The notes: generated by a model from the sequence alone, not told the origin. Counted from the first letter of the stretch, positions 44,815 through 53,869 are shown. The stretch is DNA of 64,000 nucleotides from Enterococcus ratti (GCF_001886195.1 NZ_JXLB01000011.1:1-64000); one strand, 5' to 3'. Made by a program: numbers and translations.

Positions 44815-45486
44815 ATGATGGAACATACAGAACTAATGGAAAAACAGAAAAAGAAAAGTTTCTGGTTTAGCGACTGGTCATTTCCAATTATTGTAGGATT
44901 AATGGCTGCTGCGGTATTTAGTGGAACTCACATGTATGTTGAGTATGGGGTCGGTGCATTTAATGAAGTTTCAATTGTCGCTATGTTAAAAGCTGGCTTG
45001 GATGGTGGTTCTTATGGAGCAGCAGCAGCTTTTGGTGCAAGTTTTCTTTTTGCCCGAATTTTAGAAGGATCATTGGTTGGAATTCTTGATTTAGGCGGTT
45101 CAATTCTTACAGGGATCGGTATCGGGATTCCAGCAATTCTCTTAAGTATGAAGATTACTCAACCAATTACTAGTTTCCCGTTCGCTTTGTTGACGGGAGG
45201 AATTCTTGGTGTTGCAGTTGGAACGATCATCATATTGATTAGAAAATTTACCATTAATCAATCAAATTCTACTTTTGGAGCAGATATTATGATGGGAGCT
45301 GGAAATGCTTCCGGTCGCTTTTTAGGACCTTTAATTGTCCTTAGTGCAGCAAGTGCCTCTATTCCTATTGGTATTGGAGCGACAATCGGCGCTTTAATAT
45401 TTTATAAATGGAAAAAGCCAATTGCTGGAGGTGCAATTTTAGGGGCGATGATTTTAGGAGCCTTTTTCCCAGTAGCGATAAAATAA
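44815..45486 (+). CDS. DUF4310 family membrane protein (EF_0833-like)
   Basis: A 223-aa membrane protein with about six helices and many Gly/Ala: WSFPIIVGLMAAAVFSGTH, AGLDGGSYGAAAAFGASFLF, LGGSILTGIGIGIPAILLS, GGILGVAVGTIIILI, and two near the C-terminus (ASIPIGIGATIGALIFYKW, GGAILGAMILGAFFPVAI). The family is DUF4310, as far as I recall. It likely pairs with the DUF4311 protein encoded 8 bp upstream. There is no sign of a PTS phosphorylation site in it. A second ATG follows at once, so the start may be one codon later. Confidence 0.75.
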   Translation: MMEHTELMEKQKKKSFWFSDWSFPIIVGLMAAAVFSGTHMYVEYGVGAFNEVSIVAMLKAGLDGGSYGAAAAFGASFLFARILEGSLVGILDLGGSILTGIGIGIPAILLSMKITQPITSFPFALLTGGILGVAVGTIIILIRKFTINQSNSTFGADIMMGAGNASGRFLGPLIVLSAASASIPIGIGATIGALIFYKWKKPIAGGAILGAMILGAFFPVAIK

Positions 45487-45511
45487 ATCAAGAAAAAGTG
45501 AGGCAAGCAGC

Positions 45512-46615
45512 ATGTCAGAATTAATTCTAAAAAATGGCCGATTAATTACAGGCGAACCTTGTGAATTAACGTTGTGTGATGGAAAAATTATTCAAGTAGC
45601 TCGTTTCATTGAATCAAATGGTAGAAAAACGATCGATTTACAAGGAAAATATCTTTCTGCTGGTTGGATTGATGACCATGTCCATTGTTATGAAAAAATG
45701 AAGCTTTATTATGATTATCCAGATGAAATTGGTGTTTCAAAAGGTGTGACGTCAGTGATTGATGCAGGCACGACAGGAGCAGAAAATATTGATGATTTTT
45801 ATCAAATTGCTCGCAAGAAAAAGACCAATGTTTTTGCGTTGTTAAATATCTCCAAATGTGGCATCGTAGCTCAAAATGAATTGGCTGATTTAAGTAAAAT
45901 TCAAGAAGCAAAAATCACTCAAGCACTTAAAGATTATCCGGATTTTATTGTAGGAATCAAAGCTCGTATGAGCCAATCGGTAGTAGGAGAAAACGGTTTG
46001 ACGCCTCTTGAATTAGCAAAGAAGATTCAAGCCGATAATGGGCAGCTGCCTCTTATGGTGCATATTGGATCAGCACCGCCGACATTATCTAAAGTTTTGG
46101 ATACGATGAAAGCTGGCGATGTATTGACTCATTGTTTCAATGGAAAAGAAAATGGCATTTTAGATGCATCTACGGATCAACTCAAAGGATTTGTATGGAA
46201 AGCTTATCAAAAAGGAATTATTTTTGATATTGGTCATGGAACAGACAGTTTTAATTTTCGCGTAGCAGAAATTGCTTTAAAAGAAGGAATGAAAGCTTGT
46301 TCCATCAGTACAGATATTTATGTACGCAATCGCAGCAATGGACCAGTGTTTGATCTAGCAACCACCATGGAAAAACTACATGCTATCGGTTATTCTTGGA
46401 AAGAAATTCTGATGAAAGTAACGGCGGCACCTGCTAAAAATTTCCATTTAACGACTAAAGGGCAACTTCATCCCGGATTTGATGCAGATATTACAGTATT
46501 TGAATTGATCAATGAAGATAAAAAATTAACAGATTCCAACGGACTGACGCGTGTCACTCATCAACAGATTAAACCTATTAAAACGATTATTGGAGGCGTC
46601 GTTTATGACAATTAG
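45512..46615 (+). CDS. Amidohydrolase / deacetylase family metallohydrolase (EF_0837-like)
   Basis: A 367-aa amidohydrolase-superfamily enzyme. WIDDHVHCYEKM holds the HxH metal ligands, VGIKARMSQS the probable carboxylated Lys, MVHIGSAPP and LTHCFNGKENG two further His ligands, and SISTDIYV the catalytic Asp. It is close in type to E. faecalis EF_0837. In this operon it may remove an acyl (perhaps acetyl) group from an amino-sugar acid before the lyase step. It overlaps the start of the DgaE-like gene by 11 bp, so the two are probably translated together. Confidence 0.85.
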   Translation: MSELILKNGRLITGEPCELTLCDGKIIQVARFIESNGRKTIDLQGKYLSAGWIDDHVHCYEKMKLYYDYPDEIGVSKGVTSVIDAGTTGAENIDDFYQIARKKKTNVFALLNISKCGIVAQNELADLSKIQEAKITQALKDYPDFIVGIKARMSQSVVGENGLTPLELAKKIQADNGQLPLMVHIGSAPPTLSKVLDTMKAGDVLTHCFNGKENGILDASTDQLKGFVWKAYQKGIIFDIGHGTDSFNFRVAEIALKEGMKACSISTDIYVRNRSNGPVFDLATTMEKLHAIGYSWKEILMKVTAAPAKNFHLTTKGQLHPGFDADITVFELINEDKKLTDSNGLTRVTHQQIKPIKTIIGGVVYDN

Positions 46616-47696
46616 TTATGAAAAATTCGGGTTAAAAGAGGTTATTAATGCTTCAGGACGTATGACAATTTTAGGTGTTTCAAAAGTATCAAAAAATGTA
46701 TTTGCAGCACAGCGTTTCGGTGGAGAACATTTTTTTGAGATGGATGAACTAATAACGCAAACCGGTGCCTATTTGGCGAAACTCCTTCATGTAGAAGATA
46801 CACAAATCGTTTCATCTGCTTCTGCGGGAATTGCACAGTCTGTGGCGGCTTTGATTGGTCAAGGAAATAGGTATCATTTGTATCATCCTTATTCATCAAG
46901 ATTTCAAAAACGTGAAATCATTTTACCAAAAGGCCATAACGTTGATTATGGCACACCAGTGGAAGTAATGGTAAATCTCGGCGGTGGACAGATGATTGAG
47001 GCAGGCTATGCCAATCTTTGTACACCACAGCACATTGAACAGATGATTACCGAACGCACAGCAGCTATTTTATACATCAAGAGTCACCATACTGTCCAAA
47101 AAAGTATGCTAACTGTTGAAGAAGCCGCAAAAATTGCTAAAAAATATCAACTACCGTTAATTGTAGATGCAGCAGCAGAAGAAGATTTGTTTTACTATAT
47201 TCAAGCTGGTGCTCAGTTGGTTATTTATTCAGGCGCTAAAGCAATTGAAGGACCAAGTGCAGGATTAGTTGTTGGAAAGAAAGAATACGTTAACTGGGTT
47301 CGCCTGCAAAGCAAAGGAATTGGCCGAGCAATGAAGATTGGCAAGGAAAATATTCTTGGACTGACACAAGCAGTAGAAGATTATTTAAAGCATGGCAGTG
47401 AAGATGGCGAGTCGATGAAGAGGCGTTTGACACCCTTTGTTGCTGAACTAAATGAAATTACTGGACTTTTTGCGACAATTGTTCAAGATGCAGCAGGAAG
47501 AGAAATCTATCGGGCAAAGGTTGAAGTAACGGGAGAAAAAAACGCCAAGGATGTTGTTTGTGAATTAAAGGCTAAAGAGCCAGCAATTTATACTCGAGAA
47601 TATCAAGTAAATAATGGAGTGATCGAATTTGATATACGAGCGGTTAATCAAGAAGAAATGAAAAAAATCACGCAACGATTGAAAGAAATTATGTAA
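46605..47696 (+). CDS. DgaE-like PLP-dependent ammonia lyase (SelA-like)
   Basis: A 363-aa fold-type I PLP enzyme of the SelA-like group. LKEVINASGRMTILGVS is the N-terminal signature, VDAAAEEDLFYY the PLP-pyridine Asp region, and LVIYSGAKAIEGPSAGLVVG contains the likely Schiff-base Lys. The best known relative is DgaE of Salmonella, which turns D-glucosaminate 6-phosphate into 2-keto-3-deoxygluconate 6-phosphate plus ammonia. ATG 46605 with GGAGG (46592-46596) is chosen over an upstream ATG. The gene starts inside the amidohydrolase end and is followed after 12 bp by the aldolase gene. Confidence 0.82.
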   Translation: MTISYEKFGLKEVINASGRMTILGVSKVSKNVFAAQRFGGEHFFEMDELITQTGAYLAKLLHVEDTQIVSSASAGIAQSVAALIGQGNRYHLYHPYSSRFQKREIILPKGHNVDYGTPVEVMVNLGGGQMIEAGYANLCTPQHIEQMITERTAAILYIKSHHTVQKSMLTVEEAAKIAKKYQLPLIVDAAAEEDLFYYIQAGAQLVIYSGAKAIEGPSAGLVVGKKEYVNWVRLQSKGIGRAMKIGKENILGLTQAVEDYLKHGSEDGESMKRRLTPFVAELNEITGLFATIVQDAAGREIYRAKVEVTGEKNAKDVVCELKAKEPAIYTREYQVNNGVIEFDIRAVNQEEMKKITQRLKEIM

Positions 47697-47708
47697 AGGA
47701 GTAAAAAA

Positions 47709-48449
47709 ATGAAATTGACACCTAATTATTTAAAAGATCGGATTTGTTTGAATGTATTAGCTCATTCTATAGAAAATGCAAAAGCATGTTATGAGGCAGC
47801 ACAAGGACACATAGTATTAGGGGTATTATCTAAAAACTATGACAGTGATGAAGCAGCAATTAACGAGATGAAAAAGTATCAAGCAGTAACCAACAACGCA
47901 TTATCTGTAGGTTTAGGCGCGGGTGATCCTAATCAAAGCCACATGGTTTCTCGCATTTCTTGCATATTGCAACCACAACATGTGAATCAAGTATTCACTG
48001 GCGTGGGTACTTCACGGGCAATGTTAGGACAATCCGAAACTATTGTCAATGGCTTGGTTTCACCTACAGGTAAAGTTGGTTACGTTAATATTGCAACAGG
48101 TCCATTGAGTGCTAAAGCACCGGAAGCTATTGTGCCTATTGAAACAGCGATTAAATTATTAAAAGATATGGGTGGCAGTTCGATTAAATATTTTCCAATG
48201 AAAGGATTGGCGCATAAAGAAGAATACCAAGAAGTTGCAAAAGCTTGCGGAAAATATGATTTTTATTTAGAACCAACAGGTGGAATTGATTTGTTGAATT
48301 TTGAAGAGATTCTGAAGATCGCAATTGATGCGGGAGTGAAAAAAATCATTCCTCATGTATATAGTTCGATCATTGATAAACAGACAGGAAATACCAAAAC
48401 AGAAGATGTCAGAATCTTATTGCAAATGATGGAAAATGTTTTGAAATAA
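47709..48449 (+). CDS. DgaF-like 2-dehydro-3-deoxy-phosphogluconate aldolase (EF_0839-like)
   Basis: A 246-aa aldolase of the KDGP group seen in dga-type loci. VGLGAGDPNQSHMVSRIS, GGSSIKYFPMKGLAHKEEY with the likely Schiff-base Lys (SIKYFPM), and YLEPTGGIDLLNFEEIL are the clear blocks. It should split 2-keto-3-deoxygluconate 6-phosphate into pyruvate and glyceraldehyde 3-phosphate, which enter glycolysis. It is the last gene of the locus; the nearest strong terminator is about 315 bp downstream. Confidence 0.82.
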   Translation: MKLTPNYLKDRICLNVLAHSIENAKACYEAAQGHIVLGVLSKNYDSDEAAINEMKKYQAVTNNALSVGLGAGDPNQSHMVSRISCILQPQHVNQVFTGVGTSRAMLGQSETIVNGLVSPTGKVGYVNIATGPLSAKAPEAIVPIETAIKLLKDMGGSSIKYFPMKGLAHKEEYQEVAKACGKYDFYLEPTGGIDLLNFEEILKIAIDAGVKKIIPHVYSSIIDKQTGNTKTEDVRILLQMMENVLK

Positions 48450-48763
48450 AAAAGTTGTAAATAACAAGATAGTGAATAGTTGGAGTAGGTAATAAATAGG
48501 AGATTGCTTTATTCATTTTTACGATGATGAAGACCTAAAAAGTGATGCGCTATTATTCGTTGAAGTACTAGTCAAAAAAGACAAATCATTCATTTATATT
48601 TATTCTCTATTTGTGATTTAAGAGGTTCATGGTTTGTTTTTGTGAATAGGGTTTAAAAATTTAAATTATTAAAAGGCGTTTCCAATGAATTTTCTTTATT
48701 TATTAAGAAAGAGATTTTATAAATGATCATTTGTCGTAAACGATAGATAAGCACAATTTTGAT
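48450..48763 (+). other. Gap after the aldolase gene
   Basis: About 315 bp of AT-rich DNA between the dgaF-like stop and a strong terminator. One short frame reads DDEDLKSDALLFVEVLVKK at about 48526-48580 before stops. It could be the end of a lost gene, but I cannot identify it. Confidence 0.4.
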
Positions 48764-48828
48764 AAAAAACAAGTCAGAATATCTGAAATTTGATACAAAT
48801 TTTCAGGATATTCTGACTTGTTTTTTTA
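48764..48828 (+). terminator. Very strong terminator
   Basis: A stem of about 16 bp, AACAAGTCAGAATATC with GATATTCTGACTTGTT, extended by TGAAA/TTTCA, followed by seven Ts. Confidence 0.85.
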
Positions 48829-48968
48829 TGAAGCACATTTTTTCAATTATATCCCTGTTTAACTGCATCAATAAGGTCCTTTGTAGCTGTTTTTCTTTAA
48901 AAATACATTTTTTTTTAAAGAGCAATAAAATTAAGGCTTAAGTTTGAGTGACAGTTTTAAGGCTATGT

Positions 48969-48974
48969 TATACT
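48969..48974 (+). promoter_or_regulatory. -10 element of the glycolipid operon promoter
   Basis: TATACT at 48969-48974 is preceded by TG one base upstream (extended -10). A possible -35, TTGAGT at 48944-48949, is 19 bp away. The start codon of the next gene is 24 bp downstream. Confidence 0.5.
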
Positions 48975-48997
48975 ATATAGGTGGAGGGGGACGTAGA

Positions 48998-50011
48998 GTG
49001 AAGGTTTTATTATATTTTGAAAGTGAAAAAATGCTTGCAAAATCTGGCATTGGACGTGCACTCGACCATCAAAAGCGTGCTTTAAAAGATGTAGGTGTAT
49101 CTTATACATTGAATAGTAAAGAAGACTATGATATTTTACATATCAATACATATGGTATCAATAGTCATAATATGATCAATAAAGCAAGAAAAGATGGAAA
49201 AAAAATTGTCTATCATGCCCATTCTACTGAAGAAGATTTTAGAGATTCATTTATCGGGTCGAATCAATTAGCGCCATTTGTAAAAAAATATTTAGTGAGA
49301 CTCTATCAAAAGGCAGATTATCTAATTACGCCAACGCCGTATTCTAAAAAGCTGCTTGAAAGCTATGGGATTAACTTACCAATTCAATCGATATCAAATG
49401 GAATTGATATCGAAAAATACCGACCAGATCCAATCAAAGAACAAAAATTTCGAGAGTATTTTCATCTTTCAGTAGATCAAAAAGTAATTATCTGTGTGGG
49501 TCTTTTTTTTGCTCGTAAAGGGATTATCGATTTTGTTGAAATAGCAAAAAAAATGCCAGATTATACATTTATTTGGTTTGGTCATGTTCCAATGTATTCG
49601 ATTCCTAAAAATATCCGAAAAATCGTCAAAGAAGATCATCCTAAGAATGTCATTTTTCCAGGGTATATTCGTGGAGAAATCCTTGAAGGTGCTTACTCCG
49701 GTGCAGATTTATTTTTCTTTCCCTCTTATGAAGAAACAGAAGGAATTGTGGTATTGGAAGCTTTAGCAAGTAAGCAAAATGTTCTTGTTCGAGATATTCC
49801 GGTCTATCATGGGTGGCTAGAAGATAAAAAAAATTGTTATATGGGTAGATCAAACGATGAATTTATCGTATTAATCAAAAAAATTATGGAAGAAGAAGTT
49901 CCTAGTTTAATCGAATTTGGCTATCAGACAGCACAAGAACGGAGTATTGAAAAAATTGGTGAGCAGCTTCAAGATGTATACAAAAAAGTATTAAATGAAC
50001 ATTTTCAATAA
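48998..50011 (+). CDS. Glycolipid glycosyltransferase, BgsA-like (GT4)
   Basis: A 337-aa GT-B glycosyltransferase. It opens VKVLLYFESEKMLAKSGIGR, has YHAHSTEEDFRDSF, and the C-terminal nucleotide-sugar motif FFPSYEETEGIVVLEALA (EX7E). By sequence and by position before a BgsB-like gene it matches BgsA of E. faecalis, which adds the second glucose to monoglucosyl-diacylglycerol to give the lipoteichoic acid anchor. The true start is GTG at 48998, with GGAGGGG well placed upstream. The pair then leads to the DUF1797 and nuclease genes as in E. faecalis, as I recall it. Confidence 0.8.
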   Translation: MKVLLYFESEKMLAKSGIGRALDHQKRALKDVGVSYTLNSKEDYDILHINTYGINSHNMINKARKDGKKIVYHAHSTEEDFRDSFIGSNQLAPFVKKYLVRLYQKADYLITPTPYSKKLLESYGINLPIQSISNGIDIEKYRPDPIKEQKFREYFHLSVDQKVIICVGLFFARKGIIDFVEIAKKMPDYTFIWFGHVPMYSIPKNIRKIVKEDHPKNVIFPGYIRGEILEGAYSGADLFFFPSYEETEGIVVLEALASKQNVLVRDIPVYHGWLEDKKNCYMGRSNDEFIVLIKKIMEEEVPSLIEFGYQTAQERSIEKIGEQLQDVYKKVLNEHFQ

Positions 50012-50054
50012 GTAAACAATAAAATAATAAAAGGTAGTTTGGAGGCAAAAAATC

Positions 50055-51278
50055 ATGAAAATTGGCTTTTTTACCGATACCTATTTTCCGCAGGTAAGTG
50101 GAGTTGCTACATCAATCAAAACATTAAAAGAAGAATTAGAAAAAAATGGACATGAAGTCTATATTTTTACGACAACTGATCCTAATGCAGATAAGATGGA
50201 AAAAGATGTTATTCGTATGCCGAGTGTCCCATTTGTTTCTTTTAAAGATCGTAGAATAGTTGTGAGAGGAATGTGGTACGCCTATTTAGTGGCTAAAGAA
50301 TTAGAATTGGAACTGATTCACACTCATACAGAGTTTGGTGCTGGAATTTTAGGAAAAATGGTAGCTAAAAAGTTAAAAATTCCCTTGATTCATACGTACC
50401 ATACAATGTATGAAGATTATTTACACTATATTGCAAAAGGAAAAGTTATTCGTCAATCCCATGTAAAGTATTTGTCGCGCTTATTTGTCAACCATACGAC
50501 TGGTGTGGTCTGTCCTAGTGAACGAGTCATAGATACTTTACGAGGATATGGTGTTGTTGCACCTTTACGGGTAATTCCGACAGGGATTAATATTGAGAAA
50601 TTTAAAAGGAAGGAGATCACTGAAGAAGCTATTGAAAAAATAAGACGATCCTTAAATATTAAAAAAGAGGAGATCATGCTTCTTTCTTTAAGTCGAATTT
50701 CTTACGAAAAAAACATTCAAGCGTTAATTTATGGGTTACCAGAAATTATTAAAGAGTATCCAAACGTACGGATGGTAATTGTTGGAAAAGGACCATATCT
50801 TGAAGAATTACAAGCGCTGATTGAAAAATTAAATTTACAAGCGTTTGTTCGTTTTACCGGAGAAATAGAAAATGATAAGGTAGCTTTTTATTACAAGGCA
50901 GCGGATTATTTTGTAAGTGCATCAACTTCTGAAACACAGGGACTAACTTATACAGAAGCGATGGCTGCTGGGACTCCTTGTGTAATTGAAGGCAATGCTT
51001 ATTTGAATCGACTGTTTGATCATCCCTCTTTAGGAAGAACATTTGAAACAGATGTTGATTTTGCAAAAGCGTTGATTGGCTATATAAAAGAGGCAGTACC
51101 TCGTGATCCCCAAATATTGCAATCAAAATTATATGAGATTTCTTCTACACATTTTGGTAAGGAAATGTTGAAATTTTATGAAGAAATGATCATCTATCAT
51201 GCAAAAGAGTTGAAAAAAAAAGAGGAAGAAGCATCAATCGAAAAAATAAAAATCAAATTAAATTCATTTAAACGATAA
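50055..51278 (+). CDS. 1,2-diacylglycerol 3-glucosyltransferase, BgsB-like (GT4)
   Basis: A 407-aa GT4 enzyme. MKIGFFTDTYFPQVSGVATS is the characteristic start of monoglucosyl-diacylglycerol synthases, IHTYHTMYEDYLHYI follows in the acceptor domain, and the C-terminal SASTSETQGLTYTEAMAAG holds the EX7E motif. It transfers glucose from UDP-glucose to diacylglycerol at the membrane. With the BgsA-like gene 43 bp upstream it forms the two-step glycolipid pathway used for membrane balance and lipoteichoic acid anchoring. The basic C-terminal tail (ELKKKEEEASIEKIKIK) could bind the membrane. Confidence 0.85.
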   Translation: MKIGFFTDTYFPQVSGVATSIKTLKEELEKNGHEVYIFTTTDPNADKMEKDVIRMPSVPFVSFKDRRIVVRGMWYAYLVAKELELELIHTHTEFGAGILGKMVAKKLKIPLIHTYHTMYEDYLHYIAKGKVIRQSHVKYLSRLFVNHTTGVVCPSERVIDTLRGYGVVAPLRVIPTGINIEKFKRKEITEEAIEKIRRSLNIKKEEIMLLSLSRISYEKNIQALIYGLPEIIKEYPNVRMVIVGKGPYLEELQALIEKLNLQAFVRFTGEIENDKVAFYYKAADYFVSASTSETQGLTYTEAMAAGTPCVIEGNAYLNRLFDHPSLGRTFETDVDFAKALIGYIKEAVPRDPQILQSKLYEISSTHFGKEMLKFYEEMIIYHAKELKKKEEEASIEKIKIKLNSFKR

Positions 51279-51366
51279 TTTTAAGTATTTATTCTAAAAA
51301 AATCTTTGTTTCTAGCGTATACTGTCATAGAAATAAGGATTTTTTTATTTTTAGGAGGTAAAAGGA

Positions 51367-52254
51367 ATGAAGATCGGATTTATTGGAACAGGGGTTATGG
51401 GCAGCGCAATTGTTCATCATCTTATGGAGGCAGGTCATGAAGTAACCGTCTATAATCGAACAAAAGCTAAAACAAATGAACTCGTAAAAAAAGGTGCTCG
51501 TTGGGCAGATACTCCCAAAGAAGTGACGAAAGTAAGTGAAATTATCTTTTCAATGGTCGGCTATCCTAAGGACGTAGAAGAGATCTATTATGGAGAAAAT
51601 GGTATTTTTACGACGGAAGTTAAAAACCGTATTTTAATTGATTTAACAACTAGCACACCAACATTTGCAGAAAAAATTGCAAAAACTGCAAAAAAAAAGG
51701 GAGCCGACGCATTAGATGCGCCAGTTTCTGGCGGTGACTTAGGGGCAAAAAATGCGACATTAACGATTATGGTTGGTGGAGAAGAAAGTGTGTATGCAAA
51801 AGTTTTACCTTTATTTCGTGTATTTGGAAAAACATTTGCTTTGCACGGATCTGCCGGAAAAGGTCAACATACAAAAATGGCCAATCAAATTATGATTGCT
51901 GGCACGATGACTGGAATGACTGAGATGCTCGCATACGCTTTCAAAGCAAATCTTACAATGGAAAAAGTGATCAAAACATTATCTGGCGGCAGTGCAGCAA
52001 ATTGGTCGTTGACTAATTATTCTTCACGAATTTTAAGAGAAGATTATACGCCGGGTTTTTTTGTTAAACACTTTATTAAAGATTTAAAAATCGTTTTAGA
52101 TGAGGCAGACAAGATGTCTTTGAATTTACCTGCCACGCTACAAGCGTTAAAATTATATCAAAAATTAGCCGATCAAGGATTTGAAAACGATGGAACTCAA
52201 GCGTTAATTAAACTTTGGTGGCCCGATGGGAAGAAACAAGAAAAAAATTCTTAA
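51367..52254 (+). CDS. NAD(P)-dependent beta-hydroxyacid dehydrogenase
   Basis: A 295-aa protein of the 3-hydroxyisobutyrate/6-phosphogluconate dehydrogenase-like family. KIGFIGTGVMGSAIVHHLME is the Rossmann GxGxxG loop, DAPVSGGDLGAKNATLTIMVGG is the substrate-binding DxPVSGG block, and GKGQHTKMANQIMIAG holds the catalytic Lys. YkwC-type members in Firmicutes have no proven substrate; tartronate semialdehyde reductase is an alternative. It has its own short leader with AGGAGG. Confidence 0.85.
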   Translation: MKIGFIGTGVMGSAIVHHLMEAGHEVTVYNRTKAKTNELVKKGARWADTPKEVTKVSEIIFSMVGYPKDVEEIYYGENGIFTTEVKNRILIDLTTSTPTFAEKIAKTAKKKGADALDAPVSGGDLGAKNATLTIMVGGEESVYAKVLPLFRVFGKTFALHGSAGKGQHTKMANQIMIAGTMTGMTEMLAYAFKANLTMEKVIKTLSGGSAANWSLTNYSSRILREDYTPGFFVKHFIKDLKIVLDEADKMSLNLPATLQALKLYQKLADQGFENDGTQALIKLWWPDGKKQEKNS

Positions 52255-52340
52255 AAAACTAGTATTTTTTTTAGAAAATCAATGCAAGTCGGCTGTGCTT
52301 TTGTTACAATATAACAGAAATAAGAAAAGGAGGACCTCCG

Positions 52341-52571
52341 ATGGCACATTCACAACTAGTTGCAATCATTAAACGACTGGAGGCAATGGTCGAATCAGCA
52401 GATAATGAACTGCAAGTTCGTCGTTTTGAAAAAGAAGGCGTTGAAAAATGTACAGTCACTTATGATAAGACGACTGAAACATTCGAATTAACAGAAACAG
52501 ATTCACACCAACAATATGAATTTGACAATATCGATATCGTAGCAATGGAAATTTATGATTTGATCCAATAA
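52341..52571 (+). CDS. DUF1797 family protein (YkuJ-like)
   Basis: A 76-aa acidic cytoplasmic protein of the DUF1797/YkuJ family (HSQLVAIIKRLEAMVESADNE at the start, VTYDKTTETFELTETDSHQ in the middle). A fold is known for YkuJ, but not a function. It has AAGGAGG before the ATG and lies between the dehydrogenase and a terminator, as a short single gene. Confidence 0.82.
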   Translation: MAHSQLVAIIKRLEAMVESADNELQVRRFEKEGVEKCTVTYDKTTETFELTETDSHQQYEFDNIDIVAMEIYDLIQ

Positions 52572-52717
52572 GCGATTTTTAAGTATTTGTCAATATGCTG
52601 TAAGCGATAAGGAGCTGTTTCTTTTAGTTGAGAAAAGGTTGCGTACTTTGCTACGTCCTGTAATATAATTAGTAGTAGCTAGTTTTGTTAATCAATGGAA
52701 AGTAATCAGTAGAAATT

Positions 52718-52768
52718 AACCTCTGATTGGTAAGACAATGAAGTGTTTTATCGTTCAGAGGTCTTTTT
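52718..52768 (+). terminator. Terminator after the DUF1797 gene
   Basis: ACCTCTGA (about 52719-52726) and TCAGAGGT (52755-52762) are exact complements, followed by CTTTTT. The loop of 28 bp is long. Confidence 0.6.
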
Positions 52769-52866
52769 GTATCTTGCGAGCAGCCAAAAAATGAAAAATT
52801 CTTTCGTAAAAAAGAAACAGTGTTTTTTCACCTATATTTTTTGGCGATCTATCCTTTCCACTTTAC

Positions 52867-53781
52867 TTAAGCTTGAACAAGTACTTTTTTATGATAGCTC
52901 ATCAAAATCAAAACAGGATCAATTTCTTCTTTTAATAACTGTCGCTTTAACGACAAGTTTTTTCCTTTTTTTTCATAATTAAAATGAGGAGTTTCATCGT
53001 TAGCAGTAACAGTCGTTTCTACAAGTTGCCCGTAACAAATTAGATAATGTTTTTTCTTTGTTTTATCTATTGCCATCGGTAGTTGAAAAGTTATTTTAGT
53101 CGTTCTTAAAAATTTTTTTTGTTCTTGGATTCTTTGAATAAATATGGAAATCAATTCAATTTCTTGCTGAATAAGTGCGGCTTTTTCAAAATCCCATTGT
53201 TGAATAAAATGAGCTTGTCTTTTTTTCAAATAGGTCATTACTTTTTTATTTCGTCCTTGTAAAAGTCCTTGGATTTCTTTTTTCTTTTGTTCAAATGAAA
53301 GCAGCGCCATCTCTGGTAGTTGGAATTGCAAAGCTAAAAGACTAATGTCTGAAAGCCATGGCATCTGATAAGTTTCTTCTAAGATACGAAGAATAAGCGG
53401 CATTTTTTTATAAAAACGAAAGGGACCGTAAGTCCGAGTAAGTGGACGATTGGAAAGAGAAAAACCATTTGCTGTGACATGTAAATAATTGTAATTACTA
53501 AAATAATTCATTTGGCGATTATAAAATGGTCGGTAGTGTTGAATCAATTGACATTCTAATAGCAGAGCATCCAGCTCAGTATCTACTACAACAAAATCAA
53601 AATCAGCGATATGATGGATTAAGCGGCGTACTTTTTTTGAATGCTGCTTACTTTGATGAAAGTAGCTGCTGACACGATTCTTCAATTTTTTTGCTTTACC
53701 TACATAAATCACAGATCCTGCCTGATTCTTCATTAAATACACCCCAGGCAGCATGGGAAGATTTTTTACTTTTTTATTCAA
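52867..53781 (-). CDS. Short UvrC-like GIY-YIG nuclease
   Basis: A protein of about 304 aa. The N-terminal GIY-YIG domain is clear (LPGVYLMKNQAGSVIYVGKAKKLKNRVSSYF, residues about 7-37 from this start), followed by LDALLLECQLIQHYRPFYN and a UVR motif (WDFEKAALIQQEIELIS). The RNase-H-like second nuclease and the HhH domains of full UvrC (about 600 aa) are missing, so it resembles E. coli Cho-like proteins. It may nick DNA on one side of damage. The start is TTG at 53781 with AAAGGAG upstream. One FabT-type box lies 90 bp before it. Confidence 0.75.
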   Translation of the reverse strand: MNKKVKNLPMLPGVYLMKNQAGSVIYVGKAKKLKNRVSSYFHQSKQHSKKVRRLIHHIADFDFVVVDTELDALLLECQLIQHYRPFYNRQMNYFSNYNYLHVTANGFSLSNRPLTRTYGPFRFYKKMPLILRILEETYQMPWLSDISLLALQFQLPEMALLSFEQKKKEIQGLLQGRNKKVMTYLKKRQAHFIQQWDFEKAALIQQEIELISIFIQRIQEQKKFLRTTKITFQLPMAIDKTKKKHYLICYGQLVETTVTANDETPHFNYEKKGKNLSLKRQLLKEEIDPVLILMSYHKKVLVQA

Positions 53782-53869
53782 TGTTTCTTCTCCTTTTTTA
53801 ATATTAGATACTATAACAAATTTATGTGAAAGGAACAATTTTTTCATTTAGAAAAGAAATACAAACAAT

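Noticed and set aside
48759-48941. A 60-codon open frame after the dgaF-like gene
   Set aside because: It covers the strong terminator at 48764-48828 and has no ribosome site; the residues are those of a hairpin and AT-rich DNA.
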